64,000 nt of DNA, from assembly GCF_000812565.1 (NCBI RefSeq), contig NZ_JTAM01000031.1, positions 35,484 through 99,483 on the forward strand, in the 5' to 3' direction. The notes below the pieces were generated by a model that made no database searches, was not told where the DNA came from, and saw nothing but the letters and a program-made list of their open reading frames with translations. This document shows positions 18,088-27,842 of this stretch, piece by piece; the stretch's first letter is position 1; each line of letters starts with the position of its first letter. The stretch is from Flammeovirga sp. OC4 (GTDB lineage Bacteria; Bacteroidota; Bacteroidia; Cytophagales; Flammeovirgaceae). Position numbers and translations under genes: made by a program.

Positions 18088-19764
18088 ATGAGAACTATTT
18101 ACCCCTTACTACTAGCTGGTTTTCTTGGATTCATAACGATGGAGAGTTATGGACAGTGCGAAACTAAATGGAATTCATCATTATCTATAAGTGATAATGA
18201 TACCTTGACTTCAAATGGATCCTGTGTTTATGGAACTGTAGGAACTGATTTAACTTATTCTTTAGCGAATTTGGGCAGAACCTTAACGGTTGAAAATGAT
18301 GTGACAATCAATGTAGGGGATGAAAATACCTTTGCAATTACAGGAAGTAATATTGCTAGAAATTTTATACTTAAAGTTGAAGAAAATGCCACATTAACGA
18401 TCAATGGTAATTTTAGGATGAATTATCATTGCGACTTGAAATTAGATGGAAAACTAATCGTAAAAGGAGATTTAAATACAGCAGGTTGGGATTTCTTAAT
18501 GAATTTTGATTTAGGTGATAATGCCATATTAGTAGTAGAAGGTGATGCTAATTTTAATAGAAGTTATGGCAGTAATACAGACCATATATATGTTTTAGGG
18601 CAAAGTAGTAGTGAATTAAATAATTTTACCACGGTAAACGTCGGATCAGATCCTTTCTCCAATACTAAAGCATTAGATTTTGATGAATCGAGTACATCTA
18701 TTGACTTTTGGGACGATACCAAATTGGTTGCTTCAGATAGATCGTCCAACAAGGTTAGTGCTTATTTGTTAAGTAACTTGACCATTAATTCATCATCAGG
18801 TTGGTATGGTAAGTATTTAAAAGTAACGGCTTATGGTTTTGATGCAGATGATATAGTAATGCCGGATCAATCTGGAGGAGCAATTCAGTCAATACAAGAA
18901 TTAAAAAGTAGAATAGGAAAGGTAAAATGGGATGTTCAAAACGCTACCGTAAAAAATAAAATTGATCGCTATCATGTCAATAAGAATAATGGAGGAGGTA
19001 ATAATGGAGATTTATCAGGAGAAGGAGACGCAGAAACTTATACTTATCTCACCAAAAGCAGAAAAATTGTAATAGAATTTGTAGACACTTACGCAGAAGT
19101 GGTGACAACGTATCCAGAATATTTATCTGGAGGAAGATTGAATGGCATAATGTCTATCGATGAAATTGAGGTTTCAAATAATAATGTGGGTGATTTACCC
19201 ATTGAGTTGAGTTCGTTTACCGTTGGATCTACAGATCAGCAGACTGTGACATTAAGCTGGACTTCAGCGATGGAAATCAATAATGATTACTATGAAGTAT
19301 TTCGTTCTGTAGATCAAACAAATTGGGAAAGTATAGGAATAGTAGCAGGGGCAGGGAATTCAAACTATGCAATTGATTATACTTTTATCGATGAGGAACC
19401 ACTTCGAAGGGCTTATTATCAATTAGTACAATATGATTTTGATGGAGGAAGTGAAGCATTTGGTCCCTTGTTTATTTCTTTACAAAAAGGAGATATTGAC
19501 AATTTTCAAGTCAAGACCTATCCTAATGTAATTCATGATGAACCTATAAGTCTTTCTATTCAAGACTTATCAACTACCAATGCAATTATGGTCCAAGTCA
19601 TAGATAATATGGGAAGCATAGTTTACCAAGAAGAAATTGAAAATTTAGCAAAGAAATCAATCCTGAAGCCTGTTCAATTACCGTCTAATTTACCATCAGG
19701 AATGTACTATATGATTGTGAAAGCAGGAAGACAGGTGGCAAAGAATAAATTGATTTTACAATAG
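18088..19764 (+). CDS. T9SS cargo protein 3, larger paralogue
   Basis: The 558-residue protein has a signal peptide (cleavage near ESYGQ) and a beta-helix-like N-terminal region of about 160 residues (rungs such as ATLTINGNFRM, GKLIVKGDL, AILVVEGDA). A middle domain of about 200 residues (about 175-365) is absent from proteins 1 and 2. After it come the shared module (LPIELSSFTVGSTD) and a type A sorting domain ending KLILQ. The middle domain has an Asn/Gly-rich loop (NKNNGGGNNGDLSGEGD) and no recognisable catalytic motif. The protein is probably delivered to the cell surface by T9SS. Order and modular similarity suggest tandem duplication followed by passenger divergence. Confidence 0.85.
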   Translation: MRTIYPLLLAGFLGFITMESYGQCETKWNSSLSISDNDTLTSNGSCVYGTVGTDLTYSLANLGRTLTVENDVTINVGDENTFAITGSNIARNFILKVEENATLTINGNFRMNYHCDLKLDGKLIVKGDLNTAGWDFLMNFDLGDNAILVVEGDANFNRSYGSNTDHIYVLGQSSSELNNFTTVNVGSDPFSNTKALDFDESSTSIDFWDDTKLVASDRSSNKVSAYLLSNLTINSSSGWYGKYLKVTAYGFDADDIVMPDQSGGAIQSIQELKSRIGKVKWDVQNATVKNKIDRYHVNKNNGGGNNGDLSGEGDAETYTYLTKSRKIVIEFVDTYAEVVTTYPEYLSGGRLNGIMSIDEIEVSNNNVGDLPIELSSFTVGSTDQQTVTLSWTSAMEINNDYYEVFRSVDQTNWESIGIVAGAGNSNYAIDYTFIDEEPLRRAYYQLVQYDFDGGSEAFGPLFISLQKGDIDNFQVKTYPNVIHDEPISLSIQDLSTTNAIMVQVIDNMGSIVYQEEIENLAKKSILKPVQLPSNLPSGMYYMIVKAGRQVAKNKLILQ

Positions 19765-19969
19765 TAAGTACCAAGACAAAATTATTTAACACTAATTCTA
19801 TTTATTGTTTTGCGATTACTTACTTCAAAAAATGCTTAATAGAACGAACCACTATTCATACGTTTTTTAGCATCGTACTCACAAAAAAAATTAGAATTAA
19901 CGATGATGGCTTAGTCTTAGAAAAATAATAATTAGGTAAAGAGTATATATATAACGAGTGAAATTAATG

Positions 19970-20002
19970 AAGCTGTTCCACGAGTATCTTGTGGAACAGC
20001 TT
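19970..20002. terminator. Bidirectional terminator between T9SS cargo 3 and GDPD genes
   Basis: Arms 19970-19981 and 19991-20002 pair perfectly over 12 bp with a 9-nt loop. The T-rich tract on the plus-strand side is better than the one on the minus side. Confidence 0.75.
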
Positions 20003-20006
20003 ATTT

Positions 20007-20870
20007 TTATTTTTTAGCATCAAAGGCTTCAATAGGAAGGTCGGTTGCAATAATATCTACACCGAGATCCCAAGCATCTTGATATTCTTTAGTTCTATTT
20101 TGAGCATCCTGTACTTTATCAGTGGTGTGGAAAGTAGCAGAAATACAGTAGATTCCTTCTTTATGTAATTTTTCATAAAGTGAGGCATCCTGAAGTTTCA
20201 CACCCGTAAAAGCGATCATTCTATTAAATGGAATACCAGAAGCTTTAGCTTCTTCCCATCCTTTTTCATCCATTATAGTCACTGAAATCATTAATTCAGG
20301 TGCTAATTGATGAACGAGTTTTGCATCTTCCCAATTATAAGTGATTACTACAGCATACTTCTCAACACCTGCATCACGGATGGCTTTTGTGATTTTTTCA
20401 AAAGGAACGCCACGTTTTACATCAACGGTCAAAAGTGCTTTGCCTTTTTTAGTCCACTTCAATACCTTTTCAAAAGTATCAAATTTATATTTTGTCAAAT
20501 TACCTTCATCGTCTTTCAAACGAATTTTCTGTAATTCTTTCCAAGTATAATTTCTGACAGAACCGCTACCTGTAGTAGTTCTTCCTAACTCGTTGTCATG
20601 CATTAAAAACATCACACTATCCTTGCTCATCTCAACGTCTAACTCAATCACGGGAACGTCTACATATTTGACAAGATGCTTGAAAGTGGGAATACAGTTT
20701 TCTGGGTAACCTATATAAGGGCCACCACGGTGAGCACTAACTAATTGCTTAGGTTCAGAAGCATTGTAATCAAAAAAGGAATAAAGATCTTCAACACTTT
20801 TAAAGTCTAAGGATTGTGCATGAAGTTGGAATGTTCCTAGGAAAAGGATAATGGAAAATAGGGTTCTCAT
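20007..20870 (-). CDS. Exported glycerophosphodiester phosphodiesterase
   Basis: The 287-residue GDPD-family TIM barrel follows a signal peptide ending near QLHAQ. Active-site features are HRGG with a following YPENCIPTF (residues about 45-65), the E-L-D metal site in VIELDVEM, and the second catalytic His in FLMHDNELGRTTTG. The family cleaves glycerophosphodiesters to glycerol-3-phosphate and an alcohol. The exported form suggests scavenging of phospholipid headgroups in the periplasm. It converges with the T9SS genes and is followed on the right by rnpB on the same strand after about 45 bp. Confidence 0.88.
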   Translation of the reverse strand: MRTLFSIILFLGTFQLHAQSLDFKSVEDLYSFFDYNASEPKQLVSAHRGGPYIGYPENCIPTFKHLVKYVDVPVIELDVEMSKDSVMFLMHDNELGRTTTGSGSVRNYTWKELQKIRLKDDEGNLTKYKFDTFEKVLKWTKKGKALLTVDVKRGVPFEKITKAIRDAGVEKYAVVITYNWEDAKLVHQLAPELMISVTIMDEKGWEEAKASGIPFNRMIAFTGVKLQDASLYEKLHKEGIYCISATFHTTDKVQDAQNRTKEYQDAWDLGVDIIATDLPIEAFDAKK

Positions 20871-20916
20871 TTTTTCTTAGGGGGAAAATAAAATTAAGTG
20901 GATGAGAAAATTAAAA

Positions 20917-21291
20917 CGTGCGTCTATAAGCCGAGTTCTGTACCTCCATTGTAAGCAATGTGGTCCCTGTCATTTATCTAGGCCTGCAATCGCTCACAGG
21001 CTCCATCGACCTACCCATCTTATCTGTCTGTGAAGACAATGAAGCGAGCCACCTCATTCCCGAAGGACAATAAGACCTATTTGGTCTTTCATCTCACAAG
21101 GTTTACCATGCCGTTCGTGTTGCCACCAACGCGGTGAGCTCTTACCTCACCCTTTCACCCTTACCCGAAGGCGGTATACTTTCTGTTGCACTTTCTGTCA
21201 CTCATTACTGAGTGCCTTCCCGTTAGGAAGTGTGATGCTCTGTGATGCTCGGACTTTCCTCTTCATTACTGAAGCGACAAGGCAACGCACG
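20917..21291 (-). ncRNA. rnpB: RNase P RNA, class A
   Basis: Read on the minus strand, the RNA contains the universal core near its 5' end (GAGGAAAGTCCG, at 21252-21263), the GGTAAGGGTGAAA-type P10/11 region, and the 3' hallmark ACAGAAxxCGGCTTA (close to 20940-20925). The ends pair to give helix P1: nine bases at 20915-20923 with 21285-21293. The length of about 375 nt is normal for a Bacteroidota class A RNA. It is the catalytic RNA that matures tRNA 5' ends. Confidence 0.96.
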
Positions 21292-21293
21292 TT

Positions 21294-21738
21294 TGCTGCA
21301 AAAGTAAGAAGAGAAAAATTAATAACTAAGGATTAATAACTAATAATTGCCAATTCATAAGTAAAAATTAAATAAGTCGATATTTTTCACTTTTGGCTTT
21401 AAAATGGGCGATTAAATGAGAAATTTTAGAAAAAAAGGCACTTTTAATGATAAATTATAAAAAACTTCACCTTTCATTTATCAAATTGTTGGTGATTCAG
21501 TGATTTAAATACTACTTTTATAACTTTAGTACTAAGACAAATGTTATTGAATATTTGAAACTGACTTTTTTATCTATCTTTTGTCGGAATTATCATTGCA
21601 TATTTTCAAGCTATGCATTCCTATTTCGATGCAGTTAGATGAATCATTTTCATTCATAAATACGATGAATTTGCCTTAGCATTTCAATCGCAAATTTTGC
21701 GAATTGTTTATACTTATGGACTAGCAAACAGGAAAAGG
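21294..21738. other. Long leader/promoter region of thrA
   Basis: About 445 bp between rnpB and the chosen thrA start. A weak promoter candidate is TTTG at 21554-21557 with TATCTTTTG at 21575-21583 (one base longer than consensus). A nine-codon open frame at 21613 lacks threonine or isoleucine codons and is not a credible attenuator peptide. No strong hairpin is seen. Confidence 0.4.
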
Positions 21739-24201
21739 ATGAAAGTACTCAAGTTTGGAGGTACATCAGTTGGAAGTGCGAAAAATATCCAACAAGTGGC
21801 CAATATCCTTTCCGATTACCAACAAAGCGGACAAAGAGTCGCAGTAGTGGTATCGGCGATGAGCGGGATAACAAACAAGCTCATAGAAGTAGGGAACAGA
21901 GCAGCGTCAGGTGACGAAACCTATAAGTCATTATTGAAAGATATTGAGTCTACTCATTTGACCGCGATTCGTGAGTTAATTGAAGTACGTAGACAAAGTA
22001 AAACCATTGCGTTCGTGAAACTTCAGTTGAACGACCTAGAGGACATTTTAAGAGGTATTTTCCTTTTGAAAGAGTTGTCTCTACGCTCATTGGATATTTT
22101 ACAGTCTTTCGGAGAGCGCCTTTCATCATATATTATTGCTGAGTTCTTAACACAAGAGGGCGTTCCTGCTGAACAGTTAGATGCACGTAAAGTAGTGCGT
22201 ACTAACAGTGTATTTGGTGGAGCGAAAGTTGACTTTGTAACAACAAATTCTGCAATTACAAAGCATTTTGCAGAAACAGATAAAATGCAGATCGTAACTG
22301 GATTTATTGCTTCTTCTGAAAGTGGTGAAACAACTACTTTAGGTCGTGGTGGATCTGATTATTCTGCGGCGATTTTCGGAGCAGCATTGAATGCTACTGA
22401 AATCGAAATTTGGACAGATGTTGACGGTGTAATGACTACCGATCCAAGAGTTGTGCCTACAGCCTTCTCATTGCAACAACTGTCTTATGAAGAAGCAATG
22501 GAGATGTCACATTTCGGTGCGAAAGTGATTTACCCTCCAACACTTCAGCCTGCAATCAAGAAAAACATTGATCTAAGAATCAGAAATACATTTAATCCAT
22601 CTTTCCCTGGTACACTTGTAACAAGCAAGTCAGGTCAGGAAGATTGGCCAGTGAAAGGTATTTCTTCAATCAAAGAGATTGCTTTGGTTACACTTTCAGG
22701 CAGTGGCTTGATTGGTGTTCCAGGTGTATCGTCAAGATTGTTTGGTGCATTGGCAAGAGGTGGTGTATCGATGATTTTGATTACACAAGCTTCTTCAGAA
22801 CATACAATTACTTTCGCTGTTGCACCTTCTGATGCGACTGAAAGTAAGAAAATCATTGAGGAGGAGTTCTTCAATGAAATGGCTTCAGGAAAAGTAAATC
22901 CAGTTGAAGTTCAAAATAACTTATCTATTCTTGCGATTATTGGTGAGAATATGGCACATCGTCCAGGTGTGGCAGCTAAGTTATTTAGTGCATTGGGTAA
23001 AAACGGTGTAAACATCGCTGCTATTGCTCAAGGTTCTTCAGAACTAAACGTTTCTGTTGTAATTGAGCAGAAGCATTTATATAAATCATTGAATGCATTG
23101 CACGAGATCTTCTTCTTGTCAGATATGGCAGAGTTGAACGTGTTTATGTTAGGTCTTGGTTTGATTGGTAATACATTACTAACTCAAATGAGAGATCAGG
23201 CAGAATACTTATTGACTGAGCGTAATTTACGCTTGAACGTCGTAGGTGCTGCCAATTCAAAGAAGATGATCTTCGATGAGTCAGGTTTAGATATTTCATT
23301 GCCAAAAGATGAGATTCTTGCGGACGGTGAAGCTTCAAATGCTGGAGCATTTGTAGAGAAGATGATCGAAATGAACTTGCCAAACTCTGTGTTTGTAGAT
23401 TGTACAGCGGGTGAAAGTGCGGTGAAATTGTATGAAAAGATTCTATTGAACTCTATTTCTATTACTACACCAAACAAAATCGCCAACTCAAGTAGCTTAG
23501 AATATTACTTGAAATGCCAAGCAGCTGCAAAACGTAGAGGTGTGAAATTCTTGTATGAGACAAACGTAGGTGCAGGTCTTCCTGTAATCGGTCCTCTTCA
23601 AGATTTAAAGCGATCGGGTGATAAGATCATTAAAATCGAAGGTATTCTTTCTGGTACTTTATCGTACTTATTCAATACTTTCTCAGCAGGAATGAAATTC
23701 TCTGAGTTGGTGAAAGATGCGAAAGAAATGGGTTATACTGAGCCAGATCCTCGTGATGATTTAGGTGGAGTAGACGTTGCCCGTAAGATCTTAATCTTAG
23801 CTCGTGAGGCAGGTTATCATATGGAACCATCTGAGGTGACTGTAAAACCAATCCTTCCTCAAGCATGTATGGATGCTGAGTCAGTAGATGACTTCTTTGT
23901 AGAATTAGAGAAAGCAAATGATCTATTCGAAAAACAAAGAGCAGAAGCAGAAATCGAAGGTAAGGCACTAAGAATGGTTGCTACTTTGGATGAAGAAGGA
24001 AAAGCAACTGTAAGTTTGGAAGCTGTAGATAGTACGCATCCATTCCACGGATTAGTAGGTTCTGACAACATGGTTGTATTTACTTCTCGCCGTTACTTCA
24101 ATGAGCCATTAGTAATCAGAGGACCTGGTGCTGGTGCAGAAGTGACCGCTGCTGGAGTATTTGCAGAGATCATTACGATTGGAAACTTCCTTATTAATTA
24201 A
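21739..24201 (+). CDS. thrA: Bifunctional aspartokinase / homoserine dehydrogenase
   Basis: The 820-residue enzyme catalyses the first and third steps from aspartate to homoserine. The aspartokinase part (1-290) has the KFGGTSVG start and TLGRGGSDYSA. Two ACT regulatory domains (about 305-455) probably sense threonine. Homoserine dehydrogenase follows, with the NAD(P)-binding segment MLGLGLIGNTLL and the catalytic region around GYTEPDPRDDLGG. An in-frame TTG start at 21697 would add 14 residues, but the ATG at 21739 begins exactly at the conserved KFGGTS strand and has a purine-rich aggaaaagg just upstream. thrB follows after 111 bp; thrC is not adjacent. Feedback by threonine is inferred from the ACT domains. 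Confidence 0.95.
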   Translation: MKVLKFGGTSVGSAKNIQQVANILSDYQQSGQRVAVVVSAMSGITNKLIEVGNRAASGDETYKSLLKDIESTHLTAIRELIEVRRQSKTIAFVKLQLNDLEDILRGIFLLKELSLRSLDILQSFGERLSSYIIAEFLTQEGVPAEQLDARKVVRTNSVFGGAKVDFVTTNSAITKHFAETDKMQIVTGFIASSESGETTTLGRGGSDYSAAIFGAALNATEIEIWTDVDGVMTTDPRVVPTAFSLQQLSYEEAMEMSHFGAKVIYPPTLQPAIKKNIDLRIRNTFNPSFPGTLVTSKSGQEDWPVKGISSIKEIALVTLSGSGLIGVPGVSSRLFGALARGGVSMILITQASSEHTITFAVAPSDATESKKIIEEEFFNEMASGKVNPVEVQNNLSILAIIGENMAHRPGVAAKLFSALGKNGVNIAAIAQGSSELNVSVVIEQKHLYKSLNALHEIFFLSDMAELNVFMLGLGLIGNTLLTQMRDQAEYLLTERNLRLNVVGAANSKKMIFDESGLDISLPKDEILADGEASNAGAFVEKMIEMNLPNSVFVDCTAGESAVKLYEKILLNSISITTPNKIANSSSLEYYLKCQAAAKRRGVKFLYETNVGAGLPVIGPLQDLKRSGDKIIKIEGILSGTLSYLFNTFSAGMKFSELVKDAKEMGYTEPDPRDDLGGVDVARKILILAREAGYHMEPSEVTVKPILPQACMDAESVDDFFVELEKANDLFEKQRAEAEIEGKALRMVATLDEEGKATVSLEAVDSTHPFHGLVGSDNMVVFTSRRYFNEPLVIRGPGAGAEVTAAGVFAEIITIGNFLIN

Positions 24202-24243
24202 GAATTAAAAGTTAAGAATTAAGAAGGCCTTGGTTCTTACTGT

Positions 24244-24270
24244 GAGGACGTAGTTTTGGACTGCGTCCTC
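24244..24270 (+). terminator. Hairpin between thrA and thrB
   Basis: Arms 24244-24254 and 24260-24270 form an 11-bp stem with one wobble and a 5-nt loop. It is followed by ATTATATTAT rather than a T-run, so it could be a leaky terminator or an mRNA-stability hairpin. Confidence 0.5.
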
Positions 24271-24312
24271 ATTATATTATAAAAATATTACTCGTTTTGG
24301 ACGAATAACGTC

Positions 24313-25245
24313 ATGAAAGAAGTAAAAGCATTTGCCCCTGCTACAGTGGCTAACGTAGCTTGTGGCTTTGATATCTTAGGTTTTGCCGTAGATAGCCCTG
24401 GTGATGAAATCGAAATGAAATTAGTCGATAAGCCGGGTATTGTAATTAAAGACATCACAGGTGATGATGGCCGTTTATCTCGTAATCCAAAAGAAAACAC
24501 AGCGACCGTTTCGGTGTATCAGTTTTTAGAAAAAATTGGAGCAGAAAAGGCAGGGATTGAAGTAACCTTACACAAGAAAATGCCTTTTGGTAGTGGTTTA
24601 GGTTCTTCATCAGCAAGTACAGTTGCTGGTGCTTTTGCGGTCAATGCATTATTTGACAATCCATTAACTTCAGAAGAGTTACTCCCTTTTGCAATGGAAG
24701 GAGAAAGAGTGGCTTGTGGTGCAGCACACGCCGATAACGTGGCACCTGCATTGTATGGAGGATTTGTGTTGGTACGTAGTTATGATCCTTTGGATGTTGT
24801 TCGTTTGAATGTTCCAGAAGAATTATGCTGTGCAGTAGTTCATCCTCATATCGAGGTGTCTACAAAAGATGCTCGTAATATCTTGAGAGGTGAAATTCCA
24901 TTGGTAGATGCGGTTCGTCAATGGGGTAATGTAGGTGGTTTGATTGCAGGTTTAGAGCAAGAAAACTATGATCTGATTGGCCGTTCATTACAAGATGTCA
25001 TTGTAGAACCAATCCGTTCAATGTTGATTCCAGGTTTTGATGAAGTAAAAAGAGCTGCAGTTTATGCAGGTTCAATGGGTACCGCAATATCTGGTTCTGG
25101 TCCTTCAGTTTTCTCTTTATGTAGAGGGTTGGATAAGGCAGAAAGAATTGCCAACGCTAAAGTGGAAGCTTTCAAAGCGATCGGAATTGAGAGTGATAAA
25201 TTTGTATCAAAAGTGAATAAAGTAGGACCGAAAATTATTTATTAA
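24313..25245 (+). CDS. thrB: Homoserine kinase
   Basis: The 310-residue GHMP-superfamily kinase phosphorylates L-homoserine with ATP in threonine synthesis. The phosphate-binding motif PFGSGLGSSSAST lies around residue 95-108. The N-terminal APATVANVACGFDILGFAVD and the C-terminal AISGSGPSVFSL motif are characteristic. Length is usual. It follows thrA on the same strand with a hairpin in the 111-bp gap, so expression may be partly uncoupled. It ends at a strong terminator, and no thrC follows; threonine synthase must be encoded elsewhere. Confidence 0.95.
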   Translation: MKEVKAFAPATVANVACGFDILGFAVDSPGDEIEMKLVDKPGIVIKDITGDDGRLSRNPKENTATVSVYQFLEKIGAEKAGIEVTLHKKMPFGSGLGSSSASTVAGAFAVNALFDNPLTSEELLPFAMEGERVACGAAHADNVAPALYGGFVLVRSYDPLDVVRLNVPEELCCAVVHPHIEVSTKDARNILRGEIPLVDAVRQWGNVGGLIAGLEQENYDLIGRSLQDVIVEPIRSMLIPGFDEVKRAAVYAGSMGTAISGSGPSVFSLCRGLDKAERIANAKVEAFKAIGIESDKFVSKVNKVGPKIIY

Positions 25246-25920
25246 TTTTCCTCCTTTCTCATATAGAATGCCCTGATGTTTTCAATATCAGGGCATTTTT
25301 TATAATTTAGAATCAATCTACTTACATGTTTATTTTAGCTGATTATGTTATTGGTAATACTAAAAAAATAATCTTAATTTTTTGAATTGATCCTCTATGT
25401 GACTTTCCTTATCCTCTTTAGATTATAATTTTAGTTTTAATCCAAGCTTCTTATAATAGAATGAATCTTTTTGTAATATATATTTAATTATCCCTAAAAT
25501 TTCAAACTCTAATTTCTTGTAACGATTTTTATATACGTCTAATTAACAAAATAATCTTCATAGAATAATTCAATTTTTAAAATGCAAATAAGTGTAAATT
25601 TTATCTTATTTATTTTGCGATTTTCTATTTTAACCAAATAGAAATGAGGTTGAAAACTATTTTTCAATATTTTCAGTTAACAATAATTTAACATTTAAGT
25701 CTCTTGTTTGTTCAATTTAGAGTCATAAATTCGTAATGATTCAATTTTAGAATGATGCCTTCAACCAGCACTATTTTAAAAAAAAGAACAAACTGTAACC
25801 ATTTATCCAGCTTAATATAAAATCATGACTAAGTACCCAAAATAACTAAAACTACTTTTGATTATTTTTTGTAAGTACTTAAGACCAAGCTATTTCTAAC
25901 TTAATAATACAACCAATAAA
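25246..25920. other. Long intergenic region upstream of the sugar-oxidation cluster
   Basis: The 675-bp very AT-rich stretch holds the thrB terminator and a 9-bp hairpin (25622-25630 with 25636-25644). It also has a 10-bp palindrome taagtactta (25872-25881) and a TACTTTTG match at 25853-25860 that lacks a good -33 element. No coding frame is apparent. It is long enough for a regulated promoter and leader. Confidence 0.45.
25267..25302 (+). terminator. Terminator of thrB
   Basis: Arms 25267-25277 and 25287-25297 form a perfect 11-bp stem followed by a run of T. Confidence 0.9.
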
Positions 25921-27783
25921 ATGAGTAACGATCATGGTGGTTTAACGACAACCATCGACCACAAAACGGCTGCGTCAACTAATTATGATGCGGTTATCGT
26001 TGGTTCTGGTATCAGTGGTGCTATTGCTGCCAAAGAACTATGCGAAAAAGGTTTCAAGGTGTTGATTCTTGAAGCTGGTCCGGGTAAGGATCTTTCTTTA
26101 AATGGGTATGAAAAGTATTTGGACAACTTTTACACTGCTACATCCAAAGACAATAATGCTCCTTTTCCAAGAAACCCAAATGCCCCAATGCCAAGGGGTA
26201 CAGATGTGGACAGTCTGAGGCCAGGTGAACCCAATTCTGCTAACTTTTTAGTCCAAAACGGTCCATTGGTGACAGATACTACTTACTGTAAAGTAGTGGG
26301 AGGTACTACAATGCACTTTGAGTCAAAAACACCTCGAATGCTCCCTGAAGACTTTCATATGAAAGACAAATATGATGTGGGCGTCAATTGGCCAATGGAC
26401 TACAAAGAGTTACAGCCTTACTACAGAAAAGCAGAGAAAGAAATGGGAGTATCTGGTGAAGTAGCATCTCAAAACATCACTGGAACTGACAATTACGCCG
26501 AAGGGTATGTTTTCCCTATGCACGGAATGCCTCCTTCTTATCTTGACCAAACAGTTGGAAAAGGTTTGAACGGTATGAAGGTCGACATGAAAGGTGAAGA
26601 GCATACATTGCAAGTAAGACCTTTCCCTCAAGGTAGAAACGGTATTCCCAACTTGGAGTACAAAGCGTTCAATGACGGTGAGAATTTTGTTCCTGAAGGA
26701 GCAGTAAGTTTACACCAAGCTGAAATTGGTGAACGTTGCCAAGGAAACAACAACTGTACACCGATCTGTCCTGTACAAGCAAAATACGATGCGCGTAAAA
26801 CGTTGGTGAAAGCCCTTAGAACAGGTTATGCTGATTTATTGCCTCAAACAGTAGCTTCAAAAGTAGTGGTAGACGATAGCGGTAAAGTCACCGAACTTGA
26901 GTACAAGCACTATGATTCAATGGAATCATCAGAGTACGAGACGGGTAGCTTTAAAGGAAAGATTTTCGTTTTGGCTGCTAATGCTATTGAAAATGCACGT
27001 TTGATGTTAGCCTCTGGTCTTCAAAGCAGCAGTAAACTGATGGGTAAAAACTTTATGGATCACCCGTATTTACTGACTTGGGGATTACTACCAGAAGTAG
27101 CAGGTACAATGAGAGGTACAGTTTGTACATCAGGTATTTCTGATTTAAGAAGCGGTGAGTTCCGTAAAGAACATGCTGCTTTTGCCATTGATATTCACAA
27201 CGACGGTTGGGGATGGGCCACAGGTTCTCCATATACTAACCTTCATGATATTGTGGATAATATGAACAAGTATGGTAAGGAATTGAGACATGAATTGGTC
27301 AATCAGATTTCTACACAGCTATTGATGGCCGTGATGATTGAGTTGATGCCAGATCCATCCAACAGTATTACGGTAAGCCCAGACTATACAGACCGTTTAG
27401 GCAACATGCGTCCGATTGTTTCACTTTCTATCCCTGATTATACGCTGAAGGCAGTAGAGAAGGCAAGACAAGTGACTCGTCAGATCTTCCAGAGACTGGG
27501 AGCAGAAGATCATACTTCTTATGATCCATTGGACTTCGGTTACGTTTCTTATAATGGCGAAGGTTATGCACTGCGTGGTGGTAACCATATTGCTGGAACG
27601 CATATTATGGGAGATGATAAAGCTACTTCAGTAGTAGACAAGCATCAGAAGTCATGGGATCATGAAAACTTATATTTGATTGGGGCAGGTAGTATGCCTT
27701 CAATCGGTACATCAAATACTACGCTTACGCTAGCTGCTTTGTGCTTTAAGAGTACCAAGAAAATGTTAGAAGATTTAATCTAG
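25921..27783 (+). CDS. GMC-family sugar dehydrogenase, flavin and iron-sulfur subunit (copy 1)
   Basis: The 620-residue protein has the N-terminal FAD site (VIVGSGISGAIAAKEL, about 27-42, followed by LILEAGPG). The segment VVGGTTMHFESKTPRMLPEDF is typical of the glucose/gluconate/glucoside dehydrogenase branch, and the C-terminal GTHIMG and GTSNTTLT segments mark the GMC active site. Cysteines C273, C279 and C283 (C-x5-C-x3-C, followed by P) match the three-iron cluster pattern of FAD glucose dehydrogenase catalytic subunits. These enzymes oxidise a sugar hydroxyl and pass electrons onward rather than to oxygen. No signal peptide is present, so it appears cytoplasmic, unlike most relatives. 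A small-subunit gene follows after 59 bp. The oxidised carbon and the substrate are not known. Confidence 0.88.
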   Translation: MSNDHGGLTTTIDHKTAASTNYDAVIVGSGISGAIAAKELCEKGFKVLILEAGPGKDLSLNGYEKYLDNFYTATSKDNNAPFPRNPNAPMPRGTDVDSLRPGEPNSANFLVQNGPLVTDTTYCKVVGGTTMHFESKTPRMLPEDFHMKDKYDVGVNWPMDYKELQPYYRKAEKEMGVSGEVASQNITGTDNYAEGYVFPMHGMPPSYLDQTVGKGLNGMKVDMKGEEHTLQVRPFPQGRNGIPNLEYKAFNDGENFVPEGAVSLHQAEIGERCQGNNNCTPICPVQAKYDARKTLVKALRTGYADLLPQTVASKVVVDDSGKVTELEYKHYDSMESSEYETGSFKGKIFVLAANAIENARLMLASGLQSSSKLMGKNFMDHPYLLTWGLLPEVAGTMRGTVCTSGISDLRSGEFRKEHAAFAIDIHNDGWGWATGSPYTNLHDIVDNMNKYGKELRHELVNQISTQLLMAVMIELMPDPSNSITVSPDYTDRLGNMRPIVSLSIPDYTLKAVEKARQVTRQIFQRLGAEDHTSYDPLDFGYVSYNGEGYALRGGNHIAGTHIMGDDKATSVVDKHQKSWDHENLYLIGAGSMPSIGTSNTTLTLAALCFKSTKKMLEDLI

Positions 27784-27842
27784 ATTTCGCTCTTTTTTTA
27801 ATTTAAAATCAATAAACACTTATCCAAAACTTTCTAATAACT

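Noticed and set aside
21231..21250. Tandem tgtgatgctc repeat within rnpB
   Set aside because: It lies in the normal 5' core region of RNase P RNA, where one copy belongs to the conserved segment; it looks like part of the fold rather than a separate element.
21613..21642. Nine-codon frame as a threonine attenuator peptide
   Set aside because: It contains no Thr or Ile codons and is not followed by a terminator/antiterminator hairpin.
21697..21738. TTG start that would add 14 residues to thrA
   Set aside because: The conserved aspartokinase start KFGGTS begins right after the ATG at 21739, which also has a purine-rich sequence upstream.
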